Shown here piece after piece: positions 26,501-37,298 of a DNA stretch of 64,000 bases. Source of the DNA: Enoplolaimus lenunculus. Its lineage: Eukaryota; Nematoda; Enoplea; Enoplida; Thoracostomopsidae. The first letter of the stretch is position 1. The number at the start of each line of letters is the position of its first letter. Location of the stretch: the NCBI GenBank assembly GCA_030248215.1, contig JASANG010003724.1, forward strand, positions 178,660-242,659, given 5' to 3'. The notes under the pieces were generated by a model, which did no database searches, was not told the origin of the DNA, and saw nothing but the letters and a program-made list of their open reading frames with translations. Made by a program: the position numbers and the translations under genes.

Positions 26501-29500
26501 GTCTTGGCGGCGGTACGGGATCAGGACTTACCTCATTGGTTGCTGAAGAGCTAACAACGTATTTTGCACGTCAGACAACGCTAGATTATTCGGTATATAC
26601 AGATCCTCGGGTACGAACGCTGTTTTGTTTTGGAGTAAATTGGAAACAACATGTGTGTTGTATTAAATAATTCTTCCCAGTAAACCTAAAAAAGTGCAAG
26701 CGTAAAGCAACTTCAATTTTAAAACCTGTAATTTTTCGGCACCGATTTTCAACTTGATTAAAAAGAGATTTCTCATTTGGTTTTTAAACTGAAGCATCAT
26801 CTGTATTAAAAATAGCAAAAAGTAAACAGAACCGTCGTAGCCAACGAAGCAACATACCGTTGATTCAGGCCTGATGCCTGGTCCCTTTGATAGGAGGAGC
26901 AAACATTTATTTTTATGAGGGGCATACAAGGGTTTTGATGACTTACAAGTAAGGTTGAAATTTTTCTACGAGAGCCAAAATTGTTCCAACTGGGCTGAAC
27001 CCCATCTCCCCACTGGTCGCCGTCTGGCTTCAGGACCGGATTGATTTCACAAGACTTGGACGTTGGGCTAAAAGTTTTCTGGGCTGGGGCAAGTTTTTGC
27101 TGGGGGTTGAGCTTCATCTGAACCCCTCTCGCTACGGAGGATATAGAAGTTCAGTATTTTCACCCAAGATAGTTCGATTTTAGACAGCGCTTTGTTCAGT
27201 AGAACCTTACAATTCCGTATTGTTGTCGCACACTGAACTAGAATACATTGATATGAATTTTATTCTGGACAACGCTGAAATGTTCAACTGCATGGTTAAA
27301 AACTTGGACGTCAAAAGGTATTTTTACAATATTATTTTTTTAGATTATTAATTTAAATTCCTATAACTATAAAGCAAACAAACAGTTTAAAAGTTATATT
27401 TGTCATTATTACAAGTATATGTACAACTTAATATCAGCCAAATACGTTTGTACGGATGATGTCGGCGGAATGGTGTCGTCCACAAAGGATTTCAACGACT
27501 TCAAAGCAAGGTAGACAAATTTTCTAGGGGGCTCAAAATTTTTTCAAGGAAGGAATCAATCCTTTTTGCCCCACTTGGTTATGGGTCTAGGATTCTGAGA
27601 GCAAAAATAAGCCTCAGATATTGCAAAAACGTTAGGTTTTTGAAGCGATTCATCGCAGTTACATTTTTCAATTTTCGTAGTTTTTTTGCTTTACAGACCA
27701 ATCCATGAAGACTTGAATGCGTTAATTTCAAAATATATGATGACCACAACAGTTCCATTACGTGTACCACAAAGTGATCTCATGAATGCATCGCTAACAG
27801 AGTATTTGTCAAATTTGGTGCCTCTACCGCGGTTGCATTACCTCCAGGCAGCGATGAGTCCAATTGTTGCGCCTTCGAAGGTATAAAACTGGTCATTTTC
27901 ATTGGTTGTTCACTTTTGAAATATTCACAAACTTAGCACATCGTCCGCCAATGAAATGGCCAATAGCCAATGTGAAGGGTCAGGGCCGGTTAAAACCTCT
28001 GAAAATGTTTTGGCTTCCTCAGAAATGTTTTAAGTCGCCAAATGTCTACGGAAATCTTTGAATACCCTTCATGAAAGTTGTTTAGACTCACATTTATGCT
28101 GAGCTGTCTAGACGCCTTGCATTGGCTGTAAAATCGGCTTTCTCGTAGTCATTTTGCGTTGTTTGGTTAAGCTGGTGAACAGGTAAATTGTAAAATGGTA
28201 CACAATGAATAGCTTTGAGTAGTTTTTGTTTTCTCAATTGCGAATTGTAATAAGTGTACTGCTTGCAGGGCCGGACGAGCCATCACCCATACCCCCCCAC
28301 ATTCGGGGGAAACCGCCGAAGTTTTCAGGTGCGCCTGGCTTTTTGTTCGCTCGCTCGCGAGTTTGGGGGAGCTCCTACCCCTGCCTGCTCCAGCACTGAC
28401 TACTTGCCGTTGATATGCTTTATTGGATCACTGGATGTTATCTTTTTTAAATGTTCAAAGGAAGCGGTTTTGGATGCATTCGATGATTACAAATATACTT
28501 AAGGGCAGCATTACACTTTTGATGACATGCAGCGGTCCGTCACCGTATGGTATCGCACGCGAATTACTCAACTCACGTACGATACCGTATAGTGGCGAAG
28601 GGATGTCGGACGGCGCCGCACGTCAGGCATACCGCCACCATAGCTCTATTGGCCCATGTAAAGATCAGGGGCGAAACGTTTTTCTGTGGGTCTGCATTAT
28701 AGAGTACGCTTAAACTTTAGACTAGTTTTTTGGTTTGGCTTAGGCTTGGCTTAGGCTTATGAACATGCGTATAATACGGTTCCGCTCTTGTTCTTTACAT
28801 TGGCCGTTCTATTTGTGGACCGGATATTTCAGGTGTACAAACAAAACACAAGCCTGCAAGCCGTATCAAACGCAGTGTTTGCACGCGATCACAATACAAT
28901 GCATATTTGTAGCAGAGATCCGGGTGTTTATCTTGGTATCACGTTAAACTACGTGTAAGTGTAAACTATTTAGACTTTAGGGCTCTTGTGTACTTTTCCT
29001 AAATTTCTGTTTTGAAATTTTCAGATTTTGAATAACTTAAGGCTTCGATTTAAGTTTCGGCTTAGACTTAGACCAGGTTTAGGCTTTGGTTTAGGATTGG
29101 CGGTTTTTTTCTTTAGGTTAGGATTAGCATGTTTGGAAAAGTGTACGAAAATCCGACTTTTATACAAATCGGTGCCTGACGTCATCAAAAGTACAACGCC
29201 ACCCTTAAGCGTTTGTTATTCTGTATGAGCGGTTTTGATAGTATATATGATGACTATTCGGCAGAACATTTAAGCTGATTTAGTCGCAAGCTAATTGTTA
29301 ATTATCAAAAAAATTAATTTTTCACTGGACTTAATAACAGGGAAATGATTTCAGAGGTGACATCACACAGCAAATTGCTGCAATGACAACGTACGATATG
29401 AAACAACGGTTCAAAAATGTAAAAATTTGCGACTGGTCTCCAACGTCGTTTAAAACTCATTGTTCACTGAAGAAACCAGCGTATCAACCAAGTACGTTTC

Positions 29501-30842
29501 GTTTTTAATGATTAATTTATAAAAAATCTTGCTTTGAAAATGTTCAAATTATATATGACAACGCTACATTTACGGGTATGTAACCAGTAATATAAGCTTA
29601 AGCCTTAGCATGAGACTCGGCATAAGAACACGTCAAATACAAAATCTTTTCTGAATCAAATCTAAGACAAATTGCGACGAAATCACAAAGAAATGTGTGA
29701 TTATACAATCTTAACTACATTGATTTTGTACAGACAAGAACGTTTTGATTCGGTGATCATGATCACAAACAACCTAGTTTTACCAGTGATATAGGTGTAA
29801 TGTGCAATATTATCCGGTGTCAAGTGACTATTACATCTGTACACTGTAAAAATACACAAAAAGTGCCCCTTTATAAAAATTTGCCCCTTTTCCTGGCATA
29901 AACCTACCCTACAACCAGCAGCCGCTTAGAATGCTGTATTTTTATCTCAGACTAGTTGATTTGGCTCTTGGTTAGTTTTTAAAGATATACCGACCACTTG
30001 TTTCCTAAAATGCAACAAATTTTGCACGAAAACTTAAAACCAAACTCACTGAACGATTCAATTTTGTAAAACAGAAGATTTCGCGTTGTCGATTTTGAGT
30101 CGGAGCCGTAGGAGGCTCTCTGGATGTACCCTGATAAATATGGTCCATACTTTGACGGATGATCATTTTTTCGCGGACTATATCAGAGTTAGCTTAAAGT
30201 TTAGACAAATCTTGTACTTAAACTTAGGAATATACTTACACTACTGTTATGCTTTTCAGAATAACAATGGCCAAAACTATTGTAGCATTTCGCATTCGAT
30301 AATTTTGTAGTGCTGTAAATGTTATAGAAGGAAGATTTGCTCTGGTTCCACGTGAAGCCTGCATGACTTATAACAATACATCGGTAATGTGCGCATGGAA
30401 ACGGCAACTGAAACAGTACAACAGAATGCTTAATAGACGCGCGTTCGTTCATTACTACACCGCTGAAGGCATGGATGTAAGTTGACCAGATTTTAGTGTC
30501 TTTCAAATATTATTAACACAAAAAAATTGTATTACAAAAATCAAAACAGTTTTTCTATGCTTAAAAATTTCCAACCTGTGTAATCCTTTAGTATACAAGC
30601 AGTTTTAAATGAGATGAGGTTATACCTTTTTGAAATTCTGGCCACACAACTGACGTTTGGGCACAACAAATTGACACGATATAACTACTCTGCAAATAAT
30701 TCGCAGCAAACAACGAATACTGTTTTAGATTGACGAATTTACAGACGCAAGGGAAGATTTGCAAGCGCTACAAGCCGATTATGAAGAGGTTTGTTTAATA
30801 ATTGCTTTTAAACCTTTCGACAGTTACAAAATTAATAATTAG
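23552..30842 (+). CDS. Divergent alpha-type tubulin, left-arm copy
   Basis: GTP-binding microtubule subunit. Exons: 23552-23554 (Met only, then gtaaat), 23888-23984, 24469-24597, 25315-25462, 26454-26610, 27184-27317, 27697-27880, then an unresolved gap of about 38 codons, 29341-29491, 30328-30476, 30729-30842 (TAG); AATAAA at 30896. A first exon holding only Met is known in alpha-tubulin genes. Visible motifs: REIICIHIGKAGVSIGDAFW, RVVFLDLEPT, the GTP signature THSLGGGTGSGLTS, VEPYNSVLLSHTELE, SLTEYLSNLVPLPR with the alpha-type catalytic Glu (254 in standard numbering), CDWSPTSFK, NRRAFVHYYTAEGMD, FTDAREDLQALQADYEE. The Lys40 loop is replaced (TIENDVVGQKKERSHH) and the tail VCLIIAFKPFDSYKINN is not acidic. 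Residues about 281-319 are not found; transposons fill that interval. The last exon could instead splice at 30789. Confidence 0.85.
24658..24856. mobile_element. CAGTGCCGGAGC hAT-like MITE in a tubulin intron
   Basis: Starts cagtgccggagcaggcag and ends cttctcaggccctg. Flanks ATTGTAAT (24650-24657) and ATAGTAAA (24857-24864) match in 6 of 8 positions. Same family as 28266-28398 but with a longer, unrelated middle. It lies 60 bp after the donor of the third tubulin exon. Confidence 0.65.
26026..26403. mobile_element. CCGGAGCCGG hAT-like MITE close to a tubulin acceptor
   Basis: Starts caggatgcaaccggagttg and ends gacctccggttgtaccctg, with ccggagccgg repeats near both ends. Flanks (tagcagc before, aagcagc after) suggest a degraded target-site duplication. 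Only 50 bp separate its right end from the exon at 26454, so the branch point of that intron may lie in or next to the element. Confidence 0.75.
28266..28398. mobile_element. CAGTGC...GGCCCTG hAT-like MITE, reverse orientation
   Basis: Starts cagggccggacgagcc and ends cctgctccagcactg. The flanks ACTGCTTG (28258-28265) and ACTACTTG (28399-28406) are an 8-bp duplication with one mismatch. At 133 bp it is a shorter relative of 24658-24856. Confidence 0.78.
28503..29204. mobile_element. TTAA-flanked DNA transposon relic (Kolobok- or piggyBac-like)
   Basis: Inverted ends: left gggcagcattacacttttga, right end reverse-complemented gggtggcgttgtacttttga. Both sides are flanked by TTAA (28499-28502 and 29205-29208). 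TTAA target duplication is known for piggyBac and Kolobok elements. The 702-bp element has no recognisable transposase and contains the nested TTAGGC MITE at 28651-28805. It lies in the interval where the missing tubulin exon is expected. Confidence 0.72.
28651..28805. mobile_element. TTAGGC-bearing MITE with 8-bp target-site duplication, nested
   Basis: Starts ggcccatgtaaagatcag and ends gttctttacattggcc, good inverted repeats. Flanks GCTCTATT (28643-28650) and GTTCTATT (28806-28813) differ at one base. The middle has gcttaagctt-like text and degenerate ttaggc units. Being inside 28503-29204, it inserted later. Confidence 0.75.
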
Positions 30843-30901
30843 TCATATTTTAGCAATTACTTTTTAATGCCCTTTTATTATACGTAAAAGTTAAGAATAA
30901 A

Positions 30902-32566
30902 AAATATATTAATTTTCGAATTATTTTCAAAATTATATATATATTTCATTCATTTCATTCGGATGTTTAAGTTTAATTCTGACATGTGGTGTGCTTTAAA
31001 CATTAATGTTGCTCCATGTCGATTAAATCATGTCAATCATCAGAAATTGACCACATGTGCAAAATAATAACTTGGAGTAGTGGGACAGTTTGCAGTCGCC
31101 CTCCACGTGAATTATTGTGGCTCCTGCATTACCGTTCCCTGGAAAATTGTGAAACGGGTTTTTCTAAAAAAACGTTCCGTTAATGCCTGAATTAATTTTA
31201 GTCACTCGAAGAGACCCGTTTGATATCTCAAGCACATTCCTATTGGGAGTAAAAAATGAAAATTTTGCAATTACAAATATATGATCTCGAAAACAGTCGT
31301 TGTGATTAATATTTAATATTTAAGGTATCCACAGTATGACCAGCAACTAAATCCGAACGCCTATTGGTAAAGAATATTCAAGAAAAGCAAAGGTCGTTTC
31401 GCATCGGTGAAAGACGTTATATATATTCTAAACGTACTCTTTTATACACCCACTACAAACATGGACGCCGCTTAAAGTAACATGGGCCGAAGCTGCAATA
31501 ATTATATTTTTGCATTAAATTATTTCATTTTTTGATTGAAATTAACTATTTTAAGTCTATTTAACAGACTCTGTAACAGTTTAAACCAAGAATTTTATCT
31601 TAATCGTTTAACTCAGCATACTCAGATTTAGAATTTTTTAGGATTTTGCGAACAAATCTTACACATGCACTTGTAGTTGCAAGTTTTTGATGAACCAAAT
31701 GTGCACGTAAAGTCTGAAGATACAGCTGCAATTAATGACTAACTGCAAAAAAGCTTAAAATCTGCAAACTGCAAAATTGCAGGTTCTCGTTGCAAAAACT
31801 TGCGCACATGTGAATATAAGACTTATGTGTCAAATATAGTGCTTGTTTGTCAAAAACGAACGTCATATATTGCGGTGATTTATTTTTCATTTAGAACCAA
31901 ACTCAAGTTCAAGAAATCGCATAGCGACTATAAAAATAAAGAATGAATAAGATTGTAGAATTCTGATTTTGTAATGTCATTGTAACTATTTCACTCCAAA
32001 AAGTTAACAATCCCTATATAATTATCGACAAGATAATGTATTTTACTTACGTTTTTGTTGCTAAATATAACCTTTTCGTGTAATAATTTAATATTATCCT
32101 CAGTTATGGACAATAAAGCTCAGAAATAATGATGCAAGACGTTTAGTCAAGTATTAATCATTTCTCGTCTATTAAAACTTTTTATTTTATAGTAAATCTA
32201 AATTTCAAGCAAAAATTCGACCCAGTTTACCATCACAACTCAGCTAAAGGAGCTTAAATATCGAGCCCGGCGACTCTCTCGCGTTTTGAAGGGCTTTTGT
32301 ACTGTACATACGTGTAAGACATAAGTGCATTGGTAGATGTGTATTTATAAGACACATTTATATATAGTTTGCAATTAGTTGTCTGTACTATAAGTACTCC
32401 ATGCATGCGGGTAATGGTTGCGCAGTGCTTGTAGTTATTTATATAAACCTGCATGTTGGACAAAGCGTTAAACCATTGTTACACTGAACTTGTTACATTG
32501 ACTCATGCCTAAAATTGTATGCCAACTAACGGTACATGTCATACATAAGATGACCACACTGTAAAT
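30902..32566. other. Spacer between the convergent tubulin and Reeler genes, left arm
   Basis: No coding stretch is recognised. Around 31355-31495 there is a degenerate element ending cttaaagtaacatgggcc, the end type of the TTAGGC family. The rest is AT-rich sequence. Confidence 0.5.
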
Positions 32567-32799
32567 TCAAATGAGTTGAATAATCAACTCTTCTTGTGAG
32601 TTTGGTATTTCTGAGTTAATAACAGTAAACATTAACTCACTTTGGATTTTCATTCTCAGTTGATTTACTTCCGGGTAAGTTGATGAGTGTACTCAGAATG
32701 AGTTGAATCAACTTACAATTCTGAGTTCTGATAGTCCTAACTCAGACTGAGGGATTTAACTCATTGTGAGTTAAAATCAATTCACTGAAATTTACAGTG
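32567..32799. mobile_element. CACTG...CAGTG MITE
   Basis: Left end cactgtaaattcaaatgag and right end cactgaaatttacagtg are inverted repeats, flanked by CA on both sides. The interior is packed with gagttaa/aactca motifs in both orientations. CACTR ends with 2-3 bp duplications are typical of the CACTA/EnSpm superfamily, which is an inference here. It lies just downstream of the Reeler gene stop. Confidence 0.65.
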
Positions 32800-32862
32800 C
32801 ACGTAAGCTCTAATAAGGTCCTCATATATTGTTGGAACTACGTTATCCATGCAATTTTGGAA

Positions 32863-33439
32863 TTAATTTTCTGTCCGTGACTGAAATCTTTCCCTTGAAT
32901 TCTGTACAATTTCAACCCTTTTTTGATTTTGTTGACCTCGTGCTGCGGCGTTTCGATGTTGAGCAATTTGTTCTGCTGCTGCTTTTTTCTGTTTATCCGT
33001 CACATATTGACAACAAGTTCGTTGGCAGTAACTCGCTAGTGTGTCACAAAAATGCAGCGTACTGTCCAGTTCAGCTTGTTCTTCACAGTATTGATGATCT
33101 GAATCTAATTTCGTCACGCAGTTCAGTGGAATTGAACCTAAATAACAAATTGTCGCCCAATAAAAGTGTCGGCTACAATGTATTAGTTATATAAAATTGT
33201 TTGAGCGTGTATTGCATAAAATTTCCAATTTGTGCCATACTCCATAATTTATCATATGTTTCCACCTACTGCATTTGTTTCAAGATTTTGGCATTCTAAA
33301 TGATGTGTTTAAAACCGATAAAACAGCGTTAACAATAAATTTTTGGTAACAAGTATTTTTTATTTTCCCGTTCCGTTATATTTTTAACTTTCCGGTTTCG
33401 GTTCCGGTATTTTATAATTCCTGTTGCTCCCCTGATATA

Positions 33440-33503
<64 letters not shown>

Positions 33504-36500
33504 TATAAAGATTATATACGTTAATATACACATGTTGTTAATATCTCCACTAAAGTGTCAGTGTGTTCAGCCGGCTAACAATTTTCTGCAATCAAAGTAT
33601 ACGCTTTTGTGATCAATCGCAATGCAAACTGTTTGCCATTGGCTTTTCGCGGCTGGACAGTTATATAAAATTAAAACAGAAATATTCTGGCGCGGAGAAT
33701 ACGAGAGTATCACCTAAGCGCTTGTCGGTTATAAATACACCAGTGAAAAACTAAGACTGCTTACCAAGGGCTGAAGTGTAAGGCTTAGTTTGAATGTAAG
33801 TTTCTTCGGTGTAATAATCCAAAACACCCACTGCTCTGAAACATAAAATTTTTTACGTAAGATAAAATATTGGCTGGGTTTTTTGAATCTTACTTAAGTG
33901 ATTACTTAAGTTGCAAACTTTAGTAAATACTTAACTTTTTGATTAAAAACACATGAACGCCAAATGCCAATCATTGTCATAAGAATAAAGTAATTGTTTA
34001 GTTTTATATCGGAGGCATCTTGAGCCTACAGTTTCAGTTAGACCAATGTCAGTATGCTGGCTCGGTAAATTTTTAATATATTAAATTTAGTCAGCGAATT
34101 AACTACTTACTTAAACTTAAGTAACGCTTTTAAAAACATCAAAATGGTTAGGTAAATGCTTTGCACATACTTAAGTTGTACTTATGTAGAGTTTCAGAAA
34201 CCTAGCCAATGTGTTTTGAGATAAGTGAAAAATTTAAGCTCTGTGTGATTTGTTGTTTTTGAAATAAGTGAAAAATTTAAGCTCTATGTAAGCTGTTGTA
34301 GGTATTCCAAATACATACTTTATAGATCGTATTCTTTGTGGTCGGAACATCGAAAACCGAATTGCGAATAATTAGTGCTCTGGGCGTTACCTCCGTTTAT
34401 GTACCATTAGCCTCGACATATTATTTTTTAAAAGCGATATGAAAAATGAATTGTACTAAACTGACAAGCTAAAAATTTGGCACCGCATAAGCTGATCTTT
34501 TGATACCTTTAGTAGCATAGGAGAACTGCAATATTGAAATTAAAAAAAAATAACTATGTTCCATAAAGAAATAAAGAATTGGTACCCAATGATTCGCTAC
34601 AATGCGAAAAAACTTTTATTAATCATCCCTTTGACCCAATATCTTTCATCTCTGCCGTCGATTTTTAGTAGTAAATACTAAAACATACTGAAAAACAACG
34701 TTCACTCCAGGCATGGGTGCTTGATAAAGGAATTCGATTCGCTCTGGACAATATTTGTCGACATAGTTGACATGCGTTAAGAATGTTTGATTGTTGCATT
34801 TTACTTGCCCATTAACAATACCACCGACTCTTTGAGCACATTTTGCGTCGAAACCGTCTGAAATTAAATATCACATCTACAATAAACTTCTACATACAGC
34901 AATTCTGTATTAAATTTTTTTATACCCTAGTGTTTGCAATTTGGTCTTTTAATTTTAACATAAATGGGGCTAAAGTACTATTATGCCGGACCATGTAAAG
35001 ATCAGGGACGAAACGTTTTCTGTAGGATTAGAAAAGAGTAAGCTTAAGCTTTAGACTATTTTTGCTTGGCCCAGGCATAGGCCTGGGCTTCGGCTTAGGC
35101 TTAGGAATATATTGTAGTGACCCGAATAAGAGGGGTGGGGACTGATTTTTATTTGGCCTCTCTGGAAGGGTACCCCTTCCAGTTAGCATTACATATTTTT
35201 CGGCTTAGTATCACAAGTATATAATAGCATATTCGTCTAACTCAACTACAGATATGTTTCTAATACTTACTCTGAAGAAACACTCCAGCATCCTTGGGCG
35301 GCACCTCTTGTATTGTTGACGCATCGACAGCGCGTAACAGGAAACCCAGTTGATCATCACGAATCAATACGACTAAAAACAAATATTCAACATAATATAT
35401 TAAATTGGCCTTTTTGGTTATCATTGCACGAGCTGGCGTTTGGCCAAAAATGGTTCAATTTTGTCAATTTTCAATTGTTAATGCAGATTACGGCTTGTGA
35501 TCACTTTTCGCGATCGTTCTGTTCCCAAATATACAATTTCGAAACATAAATTACTGGAAGTGAAACAGCTTTACGTCCAAACGTTCAACACTTAATAATA
35601 GCTATATATGCTAAAATCATCCATAAATGCAAACCCTAAAATATATAAACCGGTTAATATCAACGTTTTTGCATACAATCCCGGCAGTTTGTTGCAAAAT
35701 CAACTGTATAAAATTTACTTTTACCTTATCATGAAACTGTTTATCTCTAAATTAGTATAAAATCATTTTTGCCCAGACCAATCAGAGTCTTACTGCTTAC
35801 GCGCAATTATAAATAAAGCAAGCATTGCACGACATATCGAAGTATTTTGGTAATACTATTCCTGCAACTGTTGGTCCATGTATGAAAAGAAAAAAGTTTA
35901 GCTGGGAAATATATCACAAAGTGCTTTACCATCCGGGCCGAGAGGAGCGCACGGTTGTGTCCCCAAAGCTACACAAGTGTGCTTGTACATGTCTGTCAGA
36001 AGAGCAGCGTATAAAACCCTACGCGACGGGAACAAAACATCATTTCAGGGGCCTGACCCGAATAAGAGGGGCGACTGATATTTATTTGGCCTCTCCAGAG
36101 GGTACCCTCCTTGTTATTTGGTTACGGACTGTTATTTATTTTCAACCATCCCTTCGCCACCCTTCTTTACTGATATATATCCGGTATTGCAACTATCCGT
36201 TCAATTAAACGTTTTTTGCCTTGCATCAAAAGCTTGAGCAATAATGCAAGATTATACTTTGTAATGTTACTTTGAAAATTTAAGTACGCTTTAAGGTTTC
36301 GAACACAAGTTTATACTACAATTAGGGATAATTCAAATTTATGGACTCTAATAAGGGTTTTTAGGGACTCTATCTGCTTACAGACTGTTCTTAGGAATAC
36401 GGACTCCTATTGATTGGGACTCAACATGGAGACCCCTCCTCGTATTACCCCCCGTCTTATTCGGGCCACTACAGTATGTTATAATTACCCTTATAAATAG

Positions 36501-36655
36501 CTCCACTTTCCAGTTGAGGTTGTATGGTTACGTCAAGCTCTTTGTCTGCAATAAGTTTGATAATTTGAATGCGCATATTCAATCTATGCTTATCGGTCAA
36601 CGCATGACGTGGCTTATACTTGACTTCTTCGAGAACTTTACACGGCGCGCCGCTC
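32863..36655 (-). CDS. Secreted-type Reeler-domain protein, left-arm copy, N-terminus unresolved
   Basis: Exons on the minus strand in order: 36655-36489, 35372-35271, 34857-34689, 33835-33765, 33137-32863 (TAA). Phases join, giving 261 codons plus stop. The first four exons match the Reeler pattern: SGAPCKVLEEVKYKPRHALT (GAP..C...P.H), then DDQLGFLLRAVDAS (the GFLLQAR motif), VKCNNQTFLTHVN, IEFLYQAPMPGVNVVFQAVG (the W.AP..G.V.F.A motif). The last exon adds a cysteine-rich stretch (YCEEQAELDSTLHFC, YCQRTCCQY) and a basic, glutamine-rich tail ending RFQSRTEN. Reeler domains occur in reelin, spondins, ferric-chelate reductase-like and secreted defence proteins. A signal-peptide exon is expected upstream but not found; ATGCTGCTAAC before gtaagt at 37130-37120 has the right phase but is far too short alone. 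Identity of the domain is inferred by eye. Confidence 0.62.
33439..33508. repeat. (TA)n microsatellite, left arm
   Basis: Long run of alternating t and a with a few interruptions, in a Reeler-gene intron. The preceding 33360-33432 is a CCGGTTTCGG-type MITE fragment (accgg/ccggta motifs, end ttgctcccctg). The mirror run at 53074-53146 differs in length and interruptions. Confidence 0.9.
34988..35190. mobile_element. Two abutting MITE fragments (TTAGGC family and GTAGTGACCC family)
   Basis: 34988-35108 begins ggaccatgtaaagatcag and contains aagctttagactatttttgc and ggcttaggcttagg. At 35109 it changes abruptly into tgtagtgacccgaataagag and the tttatttggcctctc block of the other family. Only one end of each is seen, so one probably inserted into and truncated the other. 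Confidence 0.6.
36046..36474. mobile_element. GTAGTGGCCCGAATAAG-family MITE
   Basis: Left end caggggcctgacccgaataa and right end cttattcgggccactacag are inverted repeats; ggcctctccagagggtacc marks a small internal palindrome. It stops about 15 bp from the donor of the Reeler exon at 36489. Related copies: 19060-19446, 41311-41511 and 35109-35190. Confidence 0.75.
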
Positions 36656-37298
36656 CTGTGACCAAACGACCGAGGAAACAATACCGTTGTGATTATGAAC
36701 AACCTAAATTACGCCAAAATTGCCTGCTTCAATGTATACCATCTAACCTTTACCATCAATGTGACGATTGATCTTTGGCGGATTCGAACATTTTTGAAGG
36801 CGGAATACAAATTTTGACACTAAGCTTTGCACAAAATGTTGCTTTTGTTGACGAGCCTAGGCAATGGATGGCCCCCAGGATCTGCCTGTTTGCTTAGTAT
36901 TTAAAGTGATTTTAGCTATTGCGCGACAACGCTAAGGTAAATGTAAAAAAAGACACAAAGGTGAAAAACCAGTGTCAGCTATCACAATCATGCAGAATAT
37001 AAAACAATTTGCTTCATTCACGATACTCGTTTTAAAACCCACGATTCTTCATAATTAATTACTCAAATCTTTGTTCAAATTTAACTCATTGCTAAATTCT
37101 TTAACCAAACCAAACTTACGTTAGCAGCATGTTTTCTGATTTTTTATATAGCACTTGAGCTAATGCTGAAAGCACTATTCAAGATATTTGGTATATCGTA
37201 ACATTTAATGCAAAACTAAAATATTCATATCAATTAAGATTTATAATTGAACATTGAATTTAACTTGATTTATTTTAAACAATTCTTTCGTATTTACA

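Noticed and set aside
28423-28713. Open frame containing KGSITLLMTCSG, at first read as the missing tubulin strand GKYMACCLLY
   Set aside because: The sequence is the inverted end of the TTAA element and recurs reverse-complemented at 29171-29204, so it is not tubulin.
32829-33194. 121-codon + strand open frame (mirrored at 53386-53751)
   Set aside because: Antisense to the last Reeler exon, whose phase and splice site agree with the other exons on the opposite strand.
35825-36208. 127-codon open frame (mirrored at 50376-50759)
   Set aside because: Its second half is the inverted end and body of the GTAGTGGCCC MITE, so it is chance read-through of repeat DNA.
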